Assembly (NCBI RefSeq): GCF_011516635.5
Contig: NZ_CP096255.1
Coordinates: 682,001-746,000 of the forward strand
DNA from: Bradyrhizobium barranii subsp. apii
Lineage (GTDB): Bacteria; Pseudomonadota; Alphaproteobacteria; Rhizobiales; Xanthobacteraceae
Direction of reading: 5' to 3'
DNA: 64,000 nucleotides
The notes under the pieces are model-generated. The model did not search any database, was not told the DNA's origin, and saw only the letters and a list, made by a program, of their open reading frames with translations. Made by a program: the position numbers and the translations under genes. Each line of letters starts with the position of its first letter. Positions within the stretch are counted from its first letter, which is position 1. This document shows positions 19,255 through 27,442 of this stretch, piece by piece.

Positions 19255-19455
19255 TTACCTTTCTTGATCGGCTGGCGGCTTTTTTGCGGGCCGTGGGTCG
19301 TGCAGCAGGGCGTCGTCGCAATTGGTGCAGACGTACCGCAGTCGTCCTCCAGAGCATCGTCGGACCCAGCCTTCATCGGCCTGCCAAACGGCGGGCATGC
19401 CTTCCGACCAGATAGAGCCCTGCCATCTGATTTCCCCCGCGCTGGCTACGTCCAT
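19255..19455 (-). CDS. Possible small CxxC protein in the 19.2-19.5 kb gap
   Basis: The 330-base gap between the cytochrome and the next small gene holds one minus-strand frame of 66 residues with coding character. It contains WSEGMPAVWQADEGWVRRC and GRLRYVCTNCDDALLHDP, and the CTNC pair looks like part of a metal site. The start is uncertain. No family is recognised, and it could be spurious. Confidence 0.35.
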   Translation of the reverse strand: MDVASAGEIRWQGSIWSEGMPAVWQADEGWVRRCSGGRLRYVCTNCDDALLHDPRPAKKPPADQER

Positions 19456-19540
19456 CCCCGTTGCATGCGGGCACCGGCGCTTCTTGACTCGGCGACCGCA
19501 GGGTACTCAACTTCCGGCAGTGATGTTGTGGGGGTGCGTC

Positions 19541-19750
19541 ATGGAGCAGGAGTTCTACCAAGGTCTTGCGCAGCGGGTCCGGGTCATGGCCGATAGGGCC
19601 GACCCATTCACTCGCCGTCGTCTGCTGGATCTCGCCAAGCGATACGACGCCAAGGGCGGCGTCTCGCGATCCGAAGCGACCGAGCGGCCGCTGCCGACGC
19701 CGCGCACGACGCCGCCAGCTTCCATCTTCTCAGGACCGGGCGAGGCCTGA
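19541..19750 (+). CDS. Small hypothetical protein (paralogue of the broken gene at 59245)
   Basis: The 69-residue protein begins MEQEFYQGLAQRVRVMADRA and continues DPFTRRRLLDLAKRYDA, ending with APPASIF-type residues (TTPPASIFSGPGEA). A second copy of the same family, with one base missing, lies at 59245-59452. The conserved core R-V-R-x-x-A-[DE]-R-A-D-P-F-T-R-R-R-L-L suggests a short helical protein, possibly a partner or regulator of the small sensor proteins around it. No function is known. Confidence 0.65.
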   Translation: MEQEFYQGLAQRVRVMADRADPFTRRRLLDLAKRYDAKGGVSRSEATERPLPTPRTTPPASIFSGPGEA

Positions 19751-19799
19751 TGCCCCAAGCGGCGTAGGTCACATCGGCCTGGCGCGCCGTTCAGCCCGT

Positions 19800-19877
19800 C
19801 GCCTGCAGGATCGGCGTCGACGCCGACGGCTGGGACTTGTTCATGTCGAGGACGTGACCGACAAGGTGACGCGCTGA
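19800..19877 (+). pseudogene. 3' remnant of a PAS-protein paralogue
   Basis: The plus strand ends with VEDVTDKVTR before a TGA, preceded by VDADGWDLF. This matches the last residues of the PAS gene at 16722-17327 (VDEDGRLTFLLHHVEDVTDQ). Everything upstream of this tail is missing, and a couple of bases are lost inside it. I read it as the leftover end of a second PAS gene. Confidence 0.4.
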
Positions 19878-19915
19878 ACTTCAGCAAGACAGACATCAGT
19901 GCGGCGCTCCATTCG

Positions 19916-20222
19916 TCAGGAGGCAACGAAGTCGAATACGCCCCGCACTTTGGCGGCCAGTTGCTCGATGGTGAAGGGTTTCGATATGAAAATCACGTCC
20001 TGGTCCAGCCCGCTGTTGTGAATGACGGCGTTGCGGCTGAACCCGGTCGTGAACAGAACCTTCAGTCTTGGAAGGCGCAAGAGCGCTACGCGCGCAAGTT
20101 GGCGGCCGTTCATTTCCCGCATAACGCCGCACGATGAACAGCAGCGTGATTTCCGGATGGGCGTCGATGATGCGTAGCGCCGCGATCGTTCCTGCGACGT
20201 GCAGCATCGTGTACCGTACTTA
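19916..20222 (-). pseudogene. Response-regulator receiver domain, frameshifted remnant
   Basis: The C-terminal two thirds are clear: MREMNGRQLARVALLRLPRL, KVLFTTGFSRNAV and ISKPFTIEQLAAKVRGVFD, which are the receiver helix 3, the T/S strand and the K-P-F motif. The upstream part lies in another frame (GTIAALRIIDAHPEITLLFI). The sequence between LLF and VMREMNG should carry the phosphoacceptor aspartate of an F-x-D-V-V-M-P-E-M-N-G motif, but the aspartate and proline are both absent. The gene is therefore inactive both by frame and by active site. It resembles receiver domains of alphaproteobacterial hybrid kinases. Confidence 0.75.
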
Positions 20223-20342
20223 GGCCGAACGACGTTGATCTGCGCCAAGGCGCGATAGAAGTGACGTTGCGCACCGTCACGTCTGAGTGAGCGGCCGCAT
20301 AACTCGCGCAAATGGTCCCGTGATCAGCCCCGCGATCCTTGC

Positions 20343-22445
20343 TCACTCGTAGCGCAGCGCCTCGATGGGATCGAGCCGGGCGGCCTTTCGCGCGGGGTAG
20401 TAGCCGAAGAATATGCCAACGGCTGCCGAGAACAGGAACCCTCCGGCAATCGCTCCCAGCGATATCGGCGCCGGCCAGCCGGTGAGGGCAGAAATGGCGA
20501 CGGAAAACGCCGCGCCGATGATAATTCCAACGATGCCGCCGCTGACGCTGATGAATATCGCCTCCGCAAGAAACTGCAGCAGGACGTGTAATCGTCGGGC
20601 GCCAATTGCCATCCGTAGTCCGATCTCGCGCGTTCGCTCCGTCACCGAGACGAGCAGGATATTCATGATGCCGATGCCGCCGACCACAAGCGAGATCGAC
20701 GCCACCGCGGCCAGGAGGAGCGCCATGATGCGGCTGCTTCCCTCCGCGGTCTGCGCAATCTGACTGAGGTTGCGCACGGAAAAATCGTTGATGGTGCCTG
20801 GGCTGATGCGGTGACGCCGCGCTAGGATTTCAGTGGCCTGATCGATCGCCGCCTGGATGCCGGCCTGATCCACCGCCTGCACGTAAATCTGATTCACGTA
20901 CCCGGTCATGCGCGGCTGAAGCCCATACGGATTTGGCGGCGTCGGATAGATCCAATTGATCGCCGTTTGCTGCTGGCTTGGGGCGGCAACGCCGATAATC
21001 TTGCGCTCGGCCGTGGTGAACGGAACCATGATCAGATCGTCCTGGTCCTGCCCAAAAGATGTCTGTCCTTTCGTTTCGAGAATTCCGATCACCCGCAATG
21101 ACACACCCTTCGCCTGCACCATCGCGCCTATCGGGTTCTGAAAGGTGCCGAAGAGTTGCCGGCGCACGGTCTCGCCGAGGACGACGACCAAGGCTGCGCT
21201 TCGCTCGTCCTCCGGAGTGATGGCCCGCCCTGCGGCGATCTGCCAGTTTGTCATCGGAGGATAATTGGGGCTTACGCCCTGAATTCCGGTGGTCCAGTTC
21301 TGGTTCGCGAAGCGGATCAGCCCCGATTGCCGGATGAGATAGCTCACGGCCCCGGCGGCAGGCGCCTCCTGCCGGATCGCCCGGACGTCGGCAACGGTGA
21401 GCGTCGAAGCGCTTCCGGAGCCGCCGCGAGCGCCGCCGCTCGTGGCCGCACCCGGCAGAATGACCACGAGGTTCGTTCCGAGCCTTGCAATCTCCTTTCG
21501 AACCGCCTCGTTCGCTCCCTGGCCGACAGATACCATGACGATCAATGCGGCGACGCCGATGAAGACCCCGAGCATCGTCAGCGCCGAACGCATCTTGTTG
21601 CGCCAGATCGCCTCGGCGGCCGCCGTCATCACCATCCAGGCAAAGGGCCATGACGCGCCCGACATTGCGACACGGGCCGACCGTTCCCTCGGCTGGACCG
21701 GTTTGCTCGCTGCCGCGCCTGCCGGCTGTGGCGCCATGTCGCGCTTTGTGTTCCTCACATCCGAGATGATCTGACCGTCGCGCATGGTGAGCACGCGATC
21801 CGCGAAGGCTGCGACATCGGGCTCGTGGGTCACGACGATGATGGTGACGCCCTGTTCGCGATTGAGCGAACTGAGCGTCTGCATGATTTCGTTGGAGTTG
21901 CGGGTATCGAGATTGCCAGTCGGCTCATCCGCCAGCAGCAGGCTCGGCTGATTGATCAGGGCCCGCGCGATCGCAACCCGCTGCTGCTGCCCGCCCGACA
22001 GCTGGCCCGGCGTGTTGCCCTCCCGATCGCGCAGCCCAAGCTTGTCCAGCACCGCGCGAGCCCGCTCGAAGCGCGCGCGCGCATGGCTCTGGCCGGACAT
22101 CGCGTACAGGAGCGGCAAGGCGACGTTGTCGATGGCGCTGGTGCGCGGCAATAAATTGAAGCTCTGAAATACGAAACCAAGCCGTTCGCTGCGAAGGCCG
22201 GCAAGATCCGGCTCCGCAAGCTGTGCGACATCGATGCCGTCGAACCAGTAATGACCGCCGGTCGGCCGGTCGAGGCAACCAAGGATCGACATCAGCGTCG
22301 ACTTGCCGGATCCGGACGCACCCATGATGGCGATGAACTCGCCGTGTTCGACGATCAGGCTGACGTCCGAAAGCGCGCGAACATCGATGTCGCCGACATG
22401 ATACGTCCGCGACACCCCTTCAATCCTGATGACCGGCTCCGCCAT
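20343..22445 (-). CDS. macB: MacB-type ABC efflux ATPase-permease
   Basis: The 700-residue protein is longer than a typical MacB of ~650. Residues 1-225 form the ATPase with GASGSGKST (Walker A), LSGGQQQRVAIARAL (signature) and LLLADEPTGNLD (Walker B). A ~60-residue linker follows, then a transmembrane helix, a large periplasmic MacB_PCD domain with VVILPGAATSGG and VRAIRQEAP, and three C-terminal FtsX helices (SISLVVGGIGIMNILLVSVT, RTREIGLRMAIGA). MacB drives tripartite efflux with a MacA adaptor and an outer-membrane TolC protein. The adaptor is the upstream gene, 26 bases away. No tolC is in the window. Expression is likely from the FixK-like box upstream of macA. Confidence 0.92.
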   Translation of the reverse strand: MAEPVIRIEGVSRTYHVGDIDVRALSDVSLIVEHGEFIAIMGASGSGKSTLMSILGCLDRPTGGHYWFDGIDVAQLAEPDLAGLRSERLGFVFQSFNLLPRTSAIDNVALPLLYAMSGQSHARARFERARAVLDKLGLRDREGNTPGQLSGGQQQRVAIARALINQPSLLLADEPTGNLDTRNSNEIMQTLSSLNREQGVTIIVVTHEPDVAAFADRVLTMRDGQIISDVRNTKRDMAPQPAGAAASKPVQPRERSARVAMSGASWPFAWMVMTAAAEAIWRNKMRSALTMLGVFIGVAALIVMVSVGQGANEAVRKEIARLGTNLVVILPGAATSGGARGGSGSASTLTVADVRAIRQEAPAAGAVSYLIRQSGLIRFANQNWTTGIQGVSPNYPPMTNWQIAAGRAITPEDERSAALVVVLGETVRRQLFGTFQNPIGAMVQAKGVSLRVIGILETKGQTSFGQDQDDLIMVPFTTAERKIIGVAAPSQQQTAINWIYPTPPNPYGLQPRMTGYVNQIYVQAVDQAGIQAAIDQATEILARRHRISPGTINDFSVRNLSQIAQTAEGSSRIMALLLAAVASISLVVGGIGIMNILLVSVTERTREIGLRMAIGARRLHVLLQFLAEAIFISVSGGIVGIIIGAAFSVAISALTGWPAPISLGAIAGGFLFSAAVGIFFGYYPARKAARLDPIEALRYE

Positions 22446-22471
22446 GGGTCTTCAATCGTTGCGGCTGTTGA

Positions 22472-23743
22472 TCAGAGTCGTGGCGGCGGCATGCCGGAAC
22501 GCGCCTTCGCCGAATTCCGCTGCTCCGCGACGATCACCCTGTCGCTGACTTTCAGGTCGCCTTGCACGATCTCCGTAAACTCGTCGTCGTCGAGCCCGAC
22601 AGCAACAGGCACCGGCACCGACGATCCGTCGCGGAGCACCCAAACGCGCGCCTGCTTCGTGTCGCCAAGGGCGGTCCCGGTCGGGACATAACGCAACGCC
22701 TGGTTCGGAATGCGGAGCACGTCGTTGCGCCGATCGGTGACGATCCTCGTCGCCGCCGTCAGGCCGGGCTTGAGCGCCAGATCAGCGTTGTTGACGCTGA
22801 TGACAACATCGTAAGTGATGACGTTCTGCACCGTTTGCGGGGACTGGCGGACCTGGGTGACCGTTCCCTCAAACAGACGTTTGGGATATGCGTCGACGGT
22901 GAACGTCGCGTTGTTGCCGGTCTGGATGCCGCCAATATCACTTTCGCTGACATTGGCGTCCACCTGCATCCTGGTGAGGTCGGTCGCGATCAGGAACAAG
23001 GTCGGGGTCTGGAAACTCGCCGCAACGGTCTGCCCCATGGTGACGGCGCGCGAAACGACCGTGCCATCGACCGGTGAGACGATGTTGGTATAGTCGAGAT
23101 TGACCTGTGCCGCGTCGAGCACGGCTTGGCGCTGCTGGATGGTGGCTTCGTCAAACGTGATTTGCGCCAGAGCCTGGTCGTACACGTTCTTCGCATTGTC
23201 GTAGGCGTCTTCCGACACGGCGCTTGTCTTGACGAGAGTGGCGAGGCGTTCCAGGTTGGCCTTGGCATAGGTGAGCGATGCCTTGTCCTTTTCCAGTTGC
23301 GCCTTCGCGATGGCGAGGCTGGCCTTCGCTTGATCGACGATGCTCTGATACGGGCGAGGATCGATCTTGGCGCAGCTTTGTCCGCGTTTGACCTGCGTAT
23401 TGTAGTCGCAGCTCAATTCCTGGATCACACCGGACACGTAGGTCCCGACGATGATCGTCAATTCCGGATTAACCGAGCCCGTGGCGTTTATGTCGCGCGC
23501 GATGTCACCGATTGCAACGGGCGCCGTCTCATAGCCAACCGGCGCGCTGCCGCTGAACGACCACCAGATGCCCAAGGATGTAGCGAGAAGAAGCGTCGCG
23601 ATCCCAACGAGAGCCCAGCGCCTCGTCGCAAATCGCGGCCGTACGGCCGGCTCGCCGACCGGGCGACCAGCCGATGGAAGCGGAACATAGGGCAGAGCTT
23701 CCCTGCCTTCGGCGGTGACACCAATGCCGAGATGCGTGTTCAT
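22472..23743 (-). CDS. macA: MacA-type periplasmic adaptor of an ABC efflux pump
   Basis: The 423-residue membrane-fusion protein has a cytoplasmic N-tail, one membrane anchor at about residues 45-65 (ALVGIATLLLATSLGIWWSF) and the HlyD/MacA layout: a lipoyl half-motif (ATGSVNPELTIIVGTYVSGV), a coiled-coil hairpin rich in K/A/Q (residues ~135-215), the second lipoyl half (VSPVDGTVVSRAVTMGQTVA) and a beta-barrel domain. It links MacB to an outer-membrane channel. A perfect TTGA-N6-TCAA box lies 66 bases before its ATG. Confidence 0.92.
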   Translation of the reverse strand: MNTHLGIGVTAEGREALPYVPLPSAGRPVGEPAVRPRFATRRWALVGIATLLLATSLGIWWSFSGSAPVGYETAPVAIGDIARDINATGSVNPELTIIVGTYVSGVIQELSCDYNTQVKRGQSCAKIDPRPYQSIVDQAKASLAIAKAQLEKDKASLTYAKANLERLATLVKTSAVSEDAYDNAKNVYDQALAQITFDEATIQQRQAVLDAAQVNLDYTNIVSPVDGTVVSRAVTMGQTVAASFQTPTLFLIATDLTRMQVDANVSESDIGGIQTGNNATFTVDAYPKRLFEGTVTQVRQSPQTVQNVITYDVVISVNNADLALKPGLTAATRIVTDRRNDVLRIPNQALRYVPTGTALGDTKQARVWVLRDGSSVPVPVAVGLDDDEFTEIVQGDLKVSDRVIVAEQRNSAKARSGMPPPRL

Positions 23744-23808
23744 GCCGCCTTGGCTCCAGGTGCTGGATAATGGCTGTCGCCACCATAGGCTGCCTCTGGG
23801 CCGAATGG

Positions 23809-23822
23809 TTGATTGGGATCAA
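23809..23822. promoter_or_regulatory. FixK/FNR-type box upstream of macA
   Basis: TTGATTGGGATCAA is a perfect inverted repeat of the FNR/FixK class, 66 bases upstream of the macA start. This suggests low-oxygen activation of the macAB efflux pump. Confidence 0.7.
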
Positions 23823-24010
23823 GCTATACTGATGGGCGCTAGGTCTGACGCTAATTTCTGCACTCCGTTGAAAGCCAACGTTAGCTCGGAGGACGTCGTC
23901 GAGCGCTTCACCCTCAAGCCGGGAAATGATTGGTCGTCGAACGGAAAAGTCGGCGCCGCACGACAGGATCTTCGGGGAAACTGCCCGGCCAACGCAGCCC
24001 ATGAACAGGG

Positions 24011-24175
24011 TCAAAGCCGACCCAGCAGCAGCAATACGAGGAGGATGACCAGGATGGTACCAATGACACCCATGCCACCGTGGCCATAGCCGTAGCCGTA
24101 GCCGCCAAAGCGGCCGCTGAAGCCACCAAGCAGGAAGATGACGAGAACAATGATGATGATAAGTCCGATCGACAT
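24011..24175 (-). CDS. DUF3309-like small membrane peptide
   Basis: A 54-residue peptide with the ATG at 24173-24175 and the stop at 24011-24013. It consists of a hydrophobic helix (MSIGLIIIIIVLVIFLLGG), a glycine/tyrosine/histidine loop (GRFGGYGYGYGHGGMG) and a second hydrophobic helix ending LLLLGRL. This is the architecture of DUF3309 proteins. A close paralogue lies at 56807-56971. It follows the orphan kinase gene on the same strand by about 40 bases and may share its FixK-controlled transcript. The function is unknown. Confidence 0.75.
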   Translation of the reverse strand: MSIGLIIIIVLVIFLLGGFSGRFGGYGYGYGHGGMGVIGTILVILLVLLLLGRL

Positions 24176-24217
24176 TGTCCGGCTCCTCGGGCTAGACGTA
24201 GGGATCTTACCGCCGCG

Positions 24218-25030
24218 TCAACTGGTCGCGGCGTTTGGCGAGAGCGGCTGAACGACCGGTGCAGAAAACAGCACGGTAAATCGTGCGCCCTGACCGTCGG
24301 CGCCACGTTCGATCCGCAACTCACCGCCGATCTGGTCGGTAAATGATCGAACAATTTTCATTCCCAGCCCTTTGCTTGCGCCGGGGTCGAAGCCCTCGGG
24401 CAAAGCCGGGCCATCATTGGAAATGGATAGCGCATAGCCATGTTTCGGATCCGGCTCCAACCTGATGGCGATCCGGCCCTTGCCGTATTTTGCCGCGTTC
24501 GTGATCAACTCGTTGGCGATGAAGCCGAGCGGAATGGCGGTGACAGCAGGCAGATCAATCTGACTACCTTCGACGTTAACTCTTCCGGCGGAGGTGTCCG
24601 ACGACGACATCGCAGAAAACTCGCGTCCAAAATCCTGAAGGAATTTCTTGAACTCGATTGTTCTCACACCCTCGTAGGAATGAAGGCGATGGTGGATGCG
24701 CGCAATCATCGAGACCCGATTGGCCGCCGCGCTCAATTGTGAGGCCGCTTCGGGATTGATCGAATTGCGGCTCTGTAGCGAAAGAAGGCTGATGGTCATC
24801 TGGAGATCGTTCAACAGCCGATGGTCGGACTCCTCCTTCAATAGTTGCTGTCTGTGGATCAATTCGTCCTTTTGAAGAAGCCGCGCCTCGCTCTTCGCAA
24901 GCGCCTTTCGCAATCGAACCGCGATGAGCCGGTAATCCGTCAGCTCCGCCGCCGGCAGGCATTGATCCGGATTCTGGAAAATCACGCCCGGAGGTGGGTC
25001 CGAACCGCCTGACGAGTCTTCGTCAATCAT
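24218..25030 (-). CDS. Orphan cytosolic HisKA_2-type histidine kinase (copy 1)
   Basis: The 270-residue protein has no membrane helix and no PAS or other sensor domain. A short N-tail and coiled-coil (LRKALAKSEARLLQKDELIH) lead to the phosphoacceptor box EESDHRLLNDLQMTISLLSL. The ATPase domain follows, with the N-box IANELITNAAKYGKGRIAI, the D-box ISNDGPALPEGFDP and the G-box KGLGMKIVRSF. A second copy with the same layout is at 57998-58789. A FixK-like box lies 69 bases upstream. With no response regulator adjacent, the partner is elsewhere. In this order of bacteria such kinases often feed general-stress PhyR-type regulators, by analogy only. Confidence 0.88.
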   Translation of the reverse strand: MIDEDSSGGSDPPPGVIFQNPDQCLPAAELTDYRLIAVRLRKALAKSEARLLQKDELIHRQQLLKEESDHRLLNDLQMTISLLSLQSRNSINPEAASQLSAAANRVSMIARIHHRLHSYEGVRTIEFKKFLQDFGREFSAMSSSDTSAGRVNVEGSQIDLPAVTAIPLGFIANELITNAAKYGKGRIAIRLEPDPKHGYALSISNDGPALPEGFDPGASKGLGMKIVRSFTDQIGGELRIERGADGQGARFTVLFSAPVVQPLSPNAATS

Positions 25031-25098
25031 GACATCGGCCCCTGAGAGGTTCTCACTGCAACTGCGGGTTGAACCTAGAACGGCAAAAGAAAATCAGA

Positions 25099-25112
25099 TT
25101 GATGCAGATCAA
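25099..25112. promoter_or_regulatory. FixK/FNR-type box upstream of kinase copy 1
   Basis: TTGATGCAGATCAA, a perfect half-site pair 69 bases upstream of the kinase start. On the kinase strand it is preceded, three bases away, by a degenerate form of the 16-bp palindrome seen in front of kinase copy 2. Confidence 0.75.
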
Positions 25113-25220
25113 CTATGTCCTGCACCCGACGTTGTGCCTTACTCGTAGGGTTCGCGTGTATTCACTGTGTCTGTTACCCGCTGCTAGGCGAGGCTTCTTG
25201 ATTAGCCTCGCAACCGCATC

Positions 25221-25255
25221 GAGTGCGACGGTCTATGATAAAGACCGTCGCACTC
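25221..25255. terminator. Perfect 14-bp hairpin after the Gly/Tyr-rich gene
   Basis: GAGTGCGACGGTCT is followed after a 7-base loop by its exact complement AGACCGTCGCACTC. It lies six bases after the stop of the minus-strand gene ending at 25262, where a terminator is expected. There is no long T-run on either strand, so it may act as an RNA 3'-end stabiliser or as a Rho-independent terminator of weak type. Confidence 0.6.
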
Positions 25256-25261
25256 GTGCGC

Positions 25262-25618
25262 TCAATACGGGGCGTAGTATTGGCGGCGATAGGGATACGG
25301 GCCGCCGTAGTAGCCTGGCGCGTAGTAGCCCGGTGCATAGCCCCGCCCGTAATAGCCCTCGCCGTAGGCTCCATAGGCGGCGGCTCCAGCCGCAGCACCC
25401 AGGATGCCAAGACCGATTGCGGCCCCCGGAGCGCCGTAGTAGCCGCGACGGTAGTGGCGTCGGTAGTAGACCTCTGTCACTCCGGATGAAGAAGCGGCTT
25501 GCTCTGGAAGACTCGTGCTCGGCGAGATCGGAGCAGCCACCGAAGGGAGCACCGAGCCGAGCGTCGCCGCACCGAAGAGCGCGGCGGCAACCGCGCGTTT
25601 CATGATCTGATGGTTCAT
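25262..25618 (-). CDS. Secreted Gly/Tyr-rich hypothetical protein (BA14K-like start)
   Basis: The ATG at 25616-25618 gives 118 residues. There is a clear Sec signal (MKRAVAAALFGAATLGSVLP, cleavage near SVAAP), then YYRRHYRRGYYG, a small hydrophobic glycine/alanine segment (AAIGLGILGAAAGAAAYGAY) and a tail of GYY/PGYY repeats. The layout matches the protein at 34603-35013, which has a complete BA14K-type C-terminus. This one ends earlier, at YRRQYYAPY. It is probably an envelope protein of unknown role. Confidence 0.75.
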   Translation of the reverse strand: MNHQIMKRAVAAALFGAATLGSVLPSVAAPISPSTSLPEQAASSSGVTEVYYRRHYRRGYYGAPGAAIGLGILGAAAGAAAYGAYGEGYYGRGYAPGYYAPGYYGGPYPYRRQYYAPY

Positions 25619-25663
25619 AGTCGTATCCTCTCGAATTTGGAGCACGCCGTTCCTTGATGCGGT

Positions 25664-25819
25664 TCAACGCGGCAAGAGAACGCCTCTTTTCGGCTGAGGC
25701 TCTTTCGCCTCCTCATCCGCCAGCAACTTCAAGAGTACGTCCCGCTCCGCTTCACTGTGCGGCTCTGCAAGACGTTTCTTGAATAGAATGAGGTTCTGTA
25801 GGTGAATGTACTTCCCCAT
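25664..25819 (-). CDS. KYI-motif tiny protein (copy 1)
   Basis: A 51-residue protein starting MGKYIHLQNLILFKKRLAEP, followed by HSEAERDVLLKLLADEEAKE. It is predicted to be two short amphipathic helices and no more. The same module forms the tiny protein at 46615-46767 and, diverged, the N-terminus of the PAS protein at 16722. I infer that it is a small interaction or adaptor domain used by sensor proteins. It partly overlaps the end of the upstream four-cysteine gene in another frame. Confidence 0.7.
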   Translation of the reverse strand: MGKYIHLQNLILFKKRLAEPHSEAERDVLLKLLADEEAKEPQPKRGVLLPR

Positions 25820-26075
25820 GGCTGACCTCGCTGATTGGAGCGAAAGACGACGTTTTTGCGCGGGAGGCACGTTCGATCCATCCGCGCAATGCCTCCGAAT
25901 TCATGGGATCCTCCGAACTTCCTAAAGTCCGGATAGGGCGCTGCGCCTTCGGGCATCGCTTGCATCCCGGGAAATCAAACGCGCAGAACTCCTCGTCTGA
26001 AAGCGAGCCTGCCGCCAGTTCGAAGCGGCACCACAACGCGACGGGTTGAAATTTGGCGGGCTGAATGTCGGGCAT
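25752..26075 (-). CDS. Four-cysteine hypothetical protein (copy 1)
   Basis: The ATG at 26073-26075 gives 107 residues beginning MPDIQPAKFQPVALWCRFEL. Four cysteines (WCRF, EEFCAF, PGCKRCP) could form a metal site. The C-terminal part (DPMNSEALRGWIERASRAK) also matches the second copy. Relative to that copy it has lost its stop and reads on, overlapping the KYI-motif gene by 68 bases. It forms a two-gene cassette with the KYI gene, and the same cassette recurs at 46.6-47.0 kb. The function is unknown. Confidence 0.6.
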   Translation of the reverse strand: MPDIQPAKFQPVALWCRFELAAGSLSDEEFCAFDFPGCKRCPKAQRPIRTLGSSEDPMNSEALRGWIERASRAKTSSFAPISEVSHGEVHSPTEPHSIQETSCRAAQ

Positions 26076-26252
26076 GATGCTCTTCCCAAGACCAAACGGG
26101 AGCAACACGCTCCCACTCACCGATGGATGCCGAGAATGCAGCGGTGATGAGGATATCGTGCCGCAGTGCAGCTCGAGCTTATGGTCAAATTTGCTCATTC
26201 ACGACAAATTAATGGACGGGATTTTGCCATCCCGAAGCTCCATTGCGTCGCG

Positions 26253-27116
26253 CTAGGATGTGACGAGAACTTCTACGGACATCCCGGCGAAGGCACCGGT
26301 GCTGCCGACGAAGCTGCCGGACACCGGGATCGTCTGCCGGATGTCGCGCGCGACCGCGACCGGGATCAGATTGAAGCCCCCGAGACTGCGATTGGTCGGG
26401 TCGAAAGTGATCCAGCCGGCTCCCGGCACGAAGACCTCGGCCCACGCATGGGTTGATCCCGCACCGGTCGATCCGATGCTGCCTTGTTCTGGATTGTAAA
26501 GGTAGCCGGAGACGATCCTGGCTCCGAAGCCGAGCATGCGTGCTGCTTCGGCGAACAGCACCGCGAAATCCCGGCATGACCCCCAGCCGCGATTTAAGGT
26601 CTGTACCGGCGTTTGCGTGCCCTCATCCTCCCGGCTCTGATACCGGACAGCTTCGGAAACGCCGACGCTGAGGTCCCTGAGCAGCGACAACGTGTCAGTC
26701 TGCCTGCCTCGAATGAACATCTGAGCCCAGTTTCGCAGGACCCCTGCGGCGTCCGAGAACTGGGGGACGGCCAGGGCGCCGAGATCGGTCCAGTCGTCGT
26801 CAGAATAGCGGAATGGGTAAGACATGGCCGAAACGGCGATGTCGAACACGGGCCATGCGACCGCGTCGAGCTGAAGCTCCGCGACGCTGGAGATCACCAG
26901 GTTGGAGGCCGTCATCTGAAACGTGGCCGTCGCGATTGCATTGCCAAACACATCGTGTGCCCAGGTCAAGGCCGCAGAGGGCGTCACCGTGACGTTGCAC
27001 GAGATCAGACGAAGCTCGCGGCTTTCGCGCGGACGAAGCATCAAGCGGTGCGGCAACAGGCGCACGTGTTCGTTGAACCGATAAGTCGTCGTGTGAAGAA
27101 CCTTCAGCGTAGCCAA
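26253..27116 (-). CDS. Transglutaminase-like (cysteine protease fold) family protein
   Basis: I start it at the TTG at 27114-27116, which has GGAG seven bases upstream and begins at the conserved MATLKVLHTTTYRFNEHVRL (first codon read as Met). The 287-residue protein has an N-terminal beta-sandwich (Bact_transglu_N) and a transglutaminase core. The catalytic cysteine is in GWGSCRDFAVLFAEAARMLG, the histidine in GSTHAWAEVFVPGAGW and the aspartate in ITFDPTNRS. No signal peptide is seen. Such proteins are common in alphaproteobacteria as probable peptidases. It is divergent from ppk2. Confidence 0.87.
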   Translation of the reverse strand: MATLKVLHTTTYRFNEHVRLLPHRLMLRPRESRELRLISCNVTVTPSAALTWAHDVFGNAIATATFQMTASNLVISSVAELQLDAVAWPVFDIAVSAMSYPFRYSDDDWTDLGALAVPQFSDAAGVLRNWAQMFIRGRQTDTLSLLRDLSVGVSEAVRYQSREDEGTQTPVQTLNRGWGSCRDFAVLFAEAARMLGFGARIVSGYLYNPEQGSIGSTGAGSTHAWAEVFVPGAGWITFDPTNRSLGGFNLIPVAVARDIRQTIPVSGSFVGSTGAFAGMSVEVLVTS

Positions 27117-27442
27117 CGAAAGCTCCAATCGGTGCAGCGTATGACCAGGTCCCTTATCCAGTGGTCCCCTCGGGAAGTATGGTCGAGTTGAACGTTCCCA
27201 TGCAAATGTCGATCCAGACGGCCGAAACCCGGACGGAGTTTCGGTCGAGGCATCGGGCAAGAACGCTGCGATCCATCCAAGCGGCCATGTTGACGGGTAT
27301 CGAAGTGCAAGCACAACATCGGTTTCGCGATGCGACCCGACCGACAAGTGTGACGTGACCGCTGGTCGGAGAGCTGCAAATTTGTGGACGTCGCGTCGGC
27401 GCGCCGACCCGGATGGTTGAGGCGACCAGGAGGGAACACACC

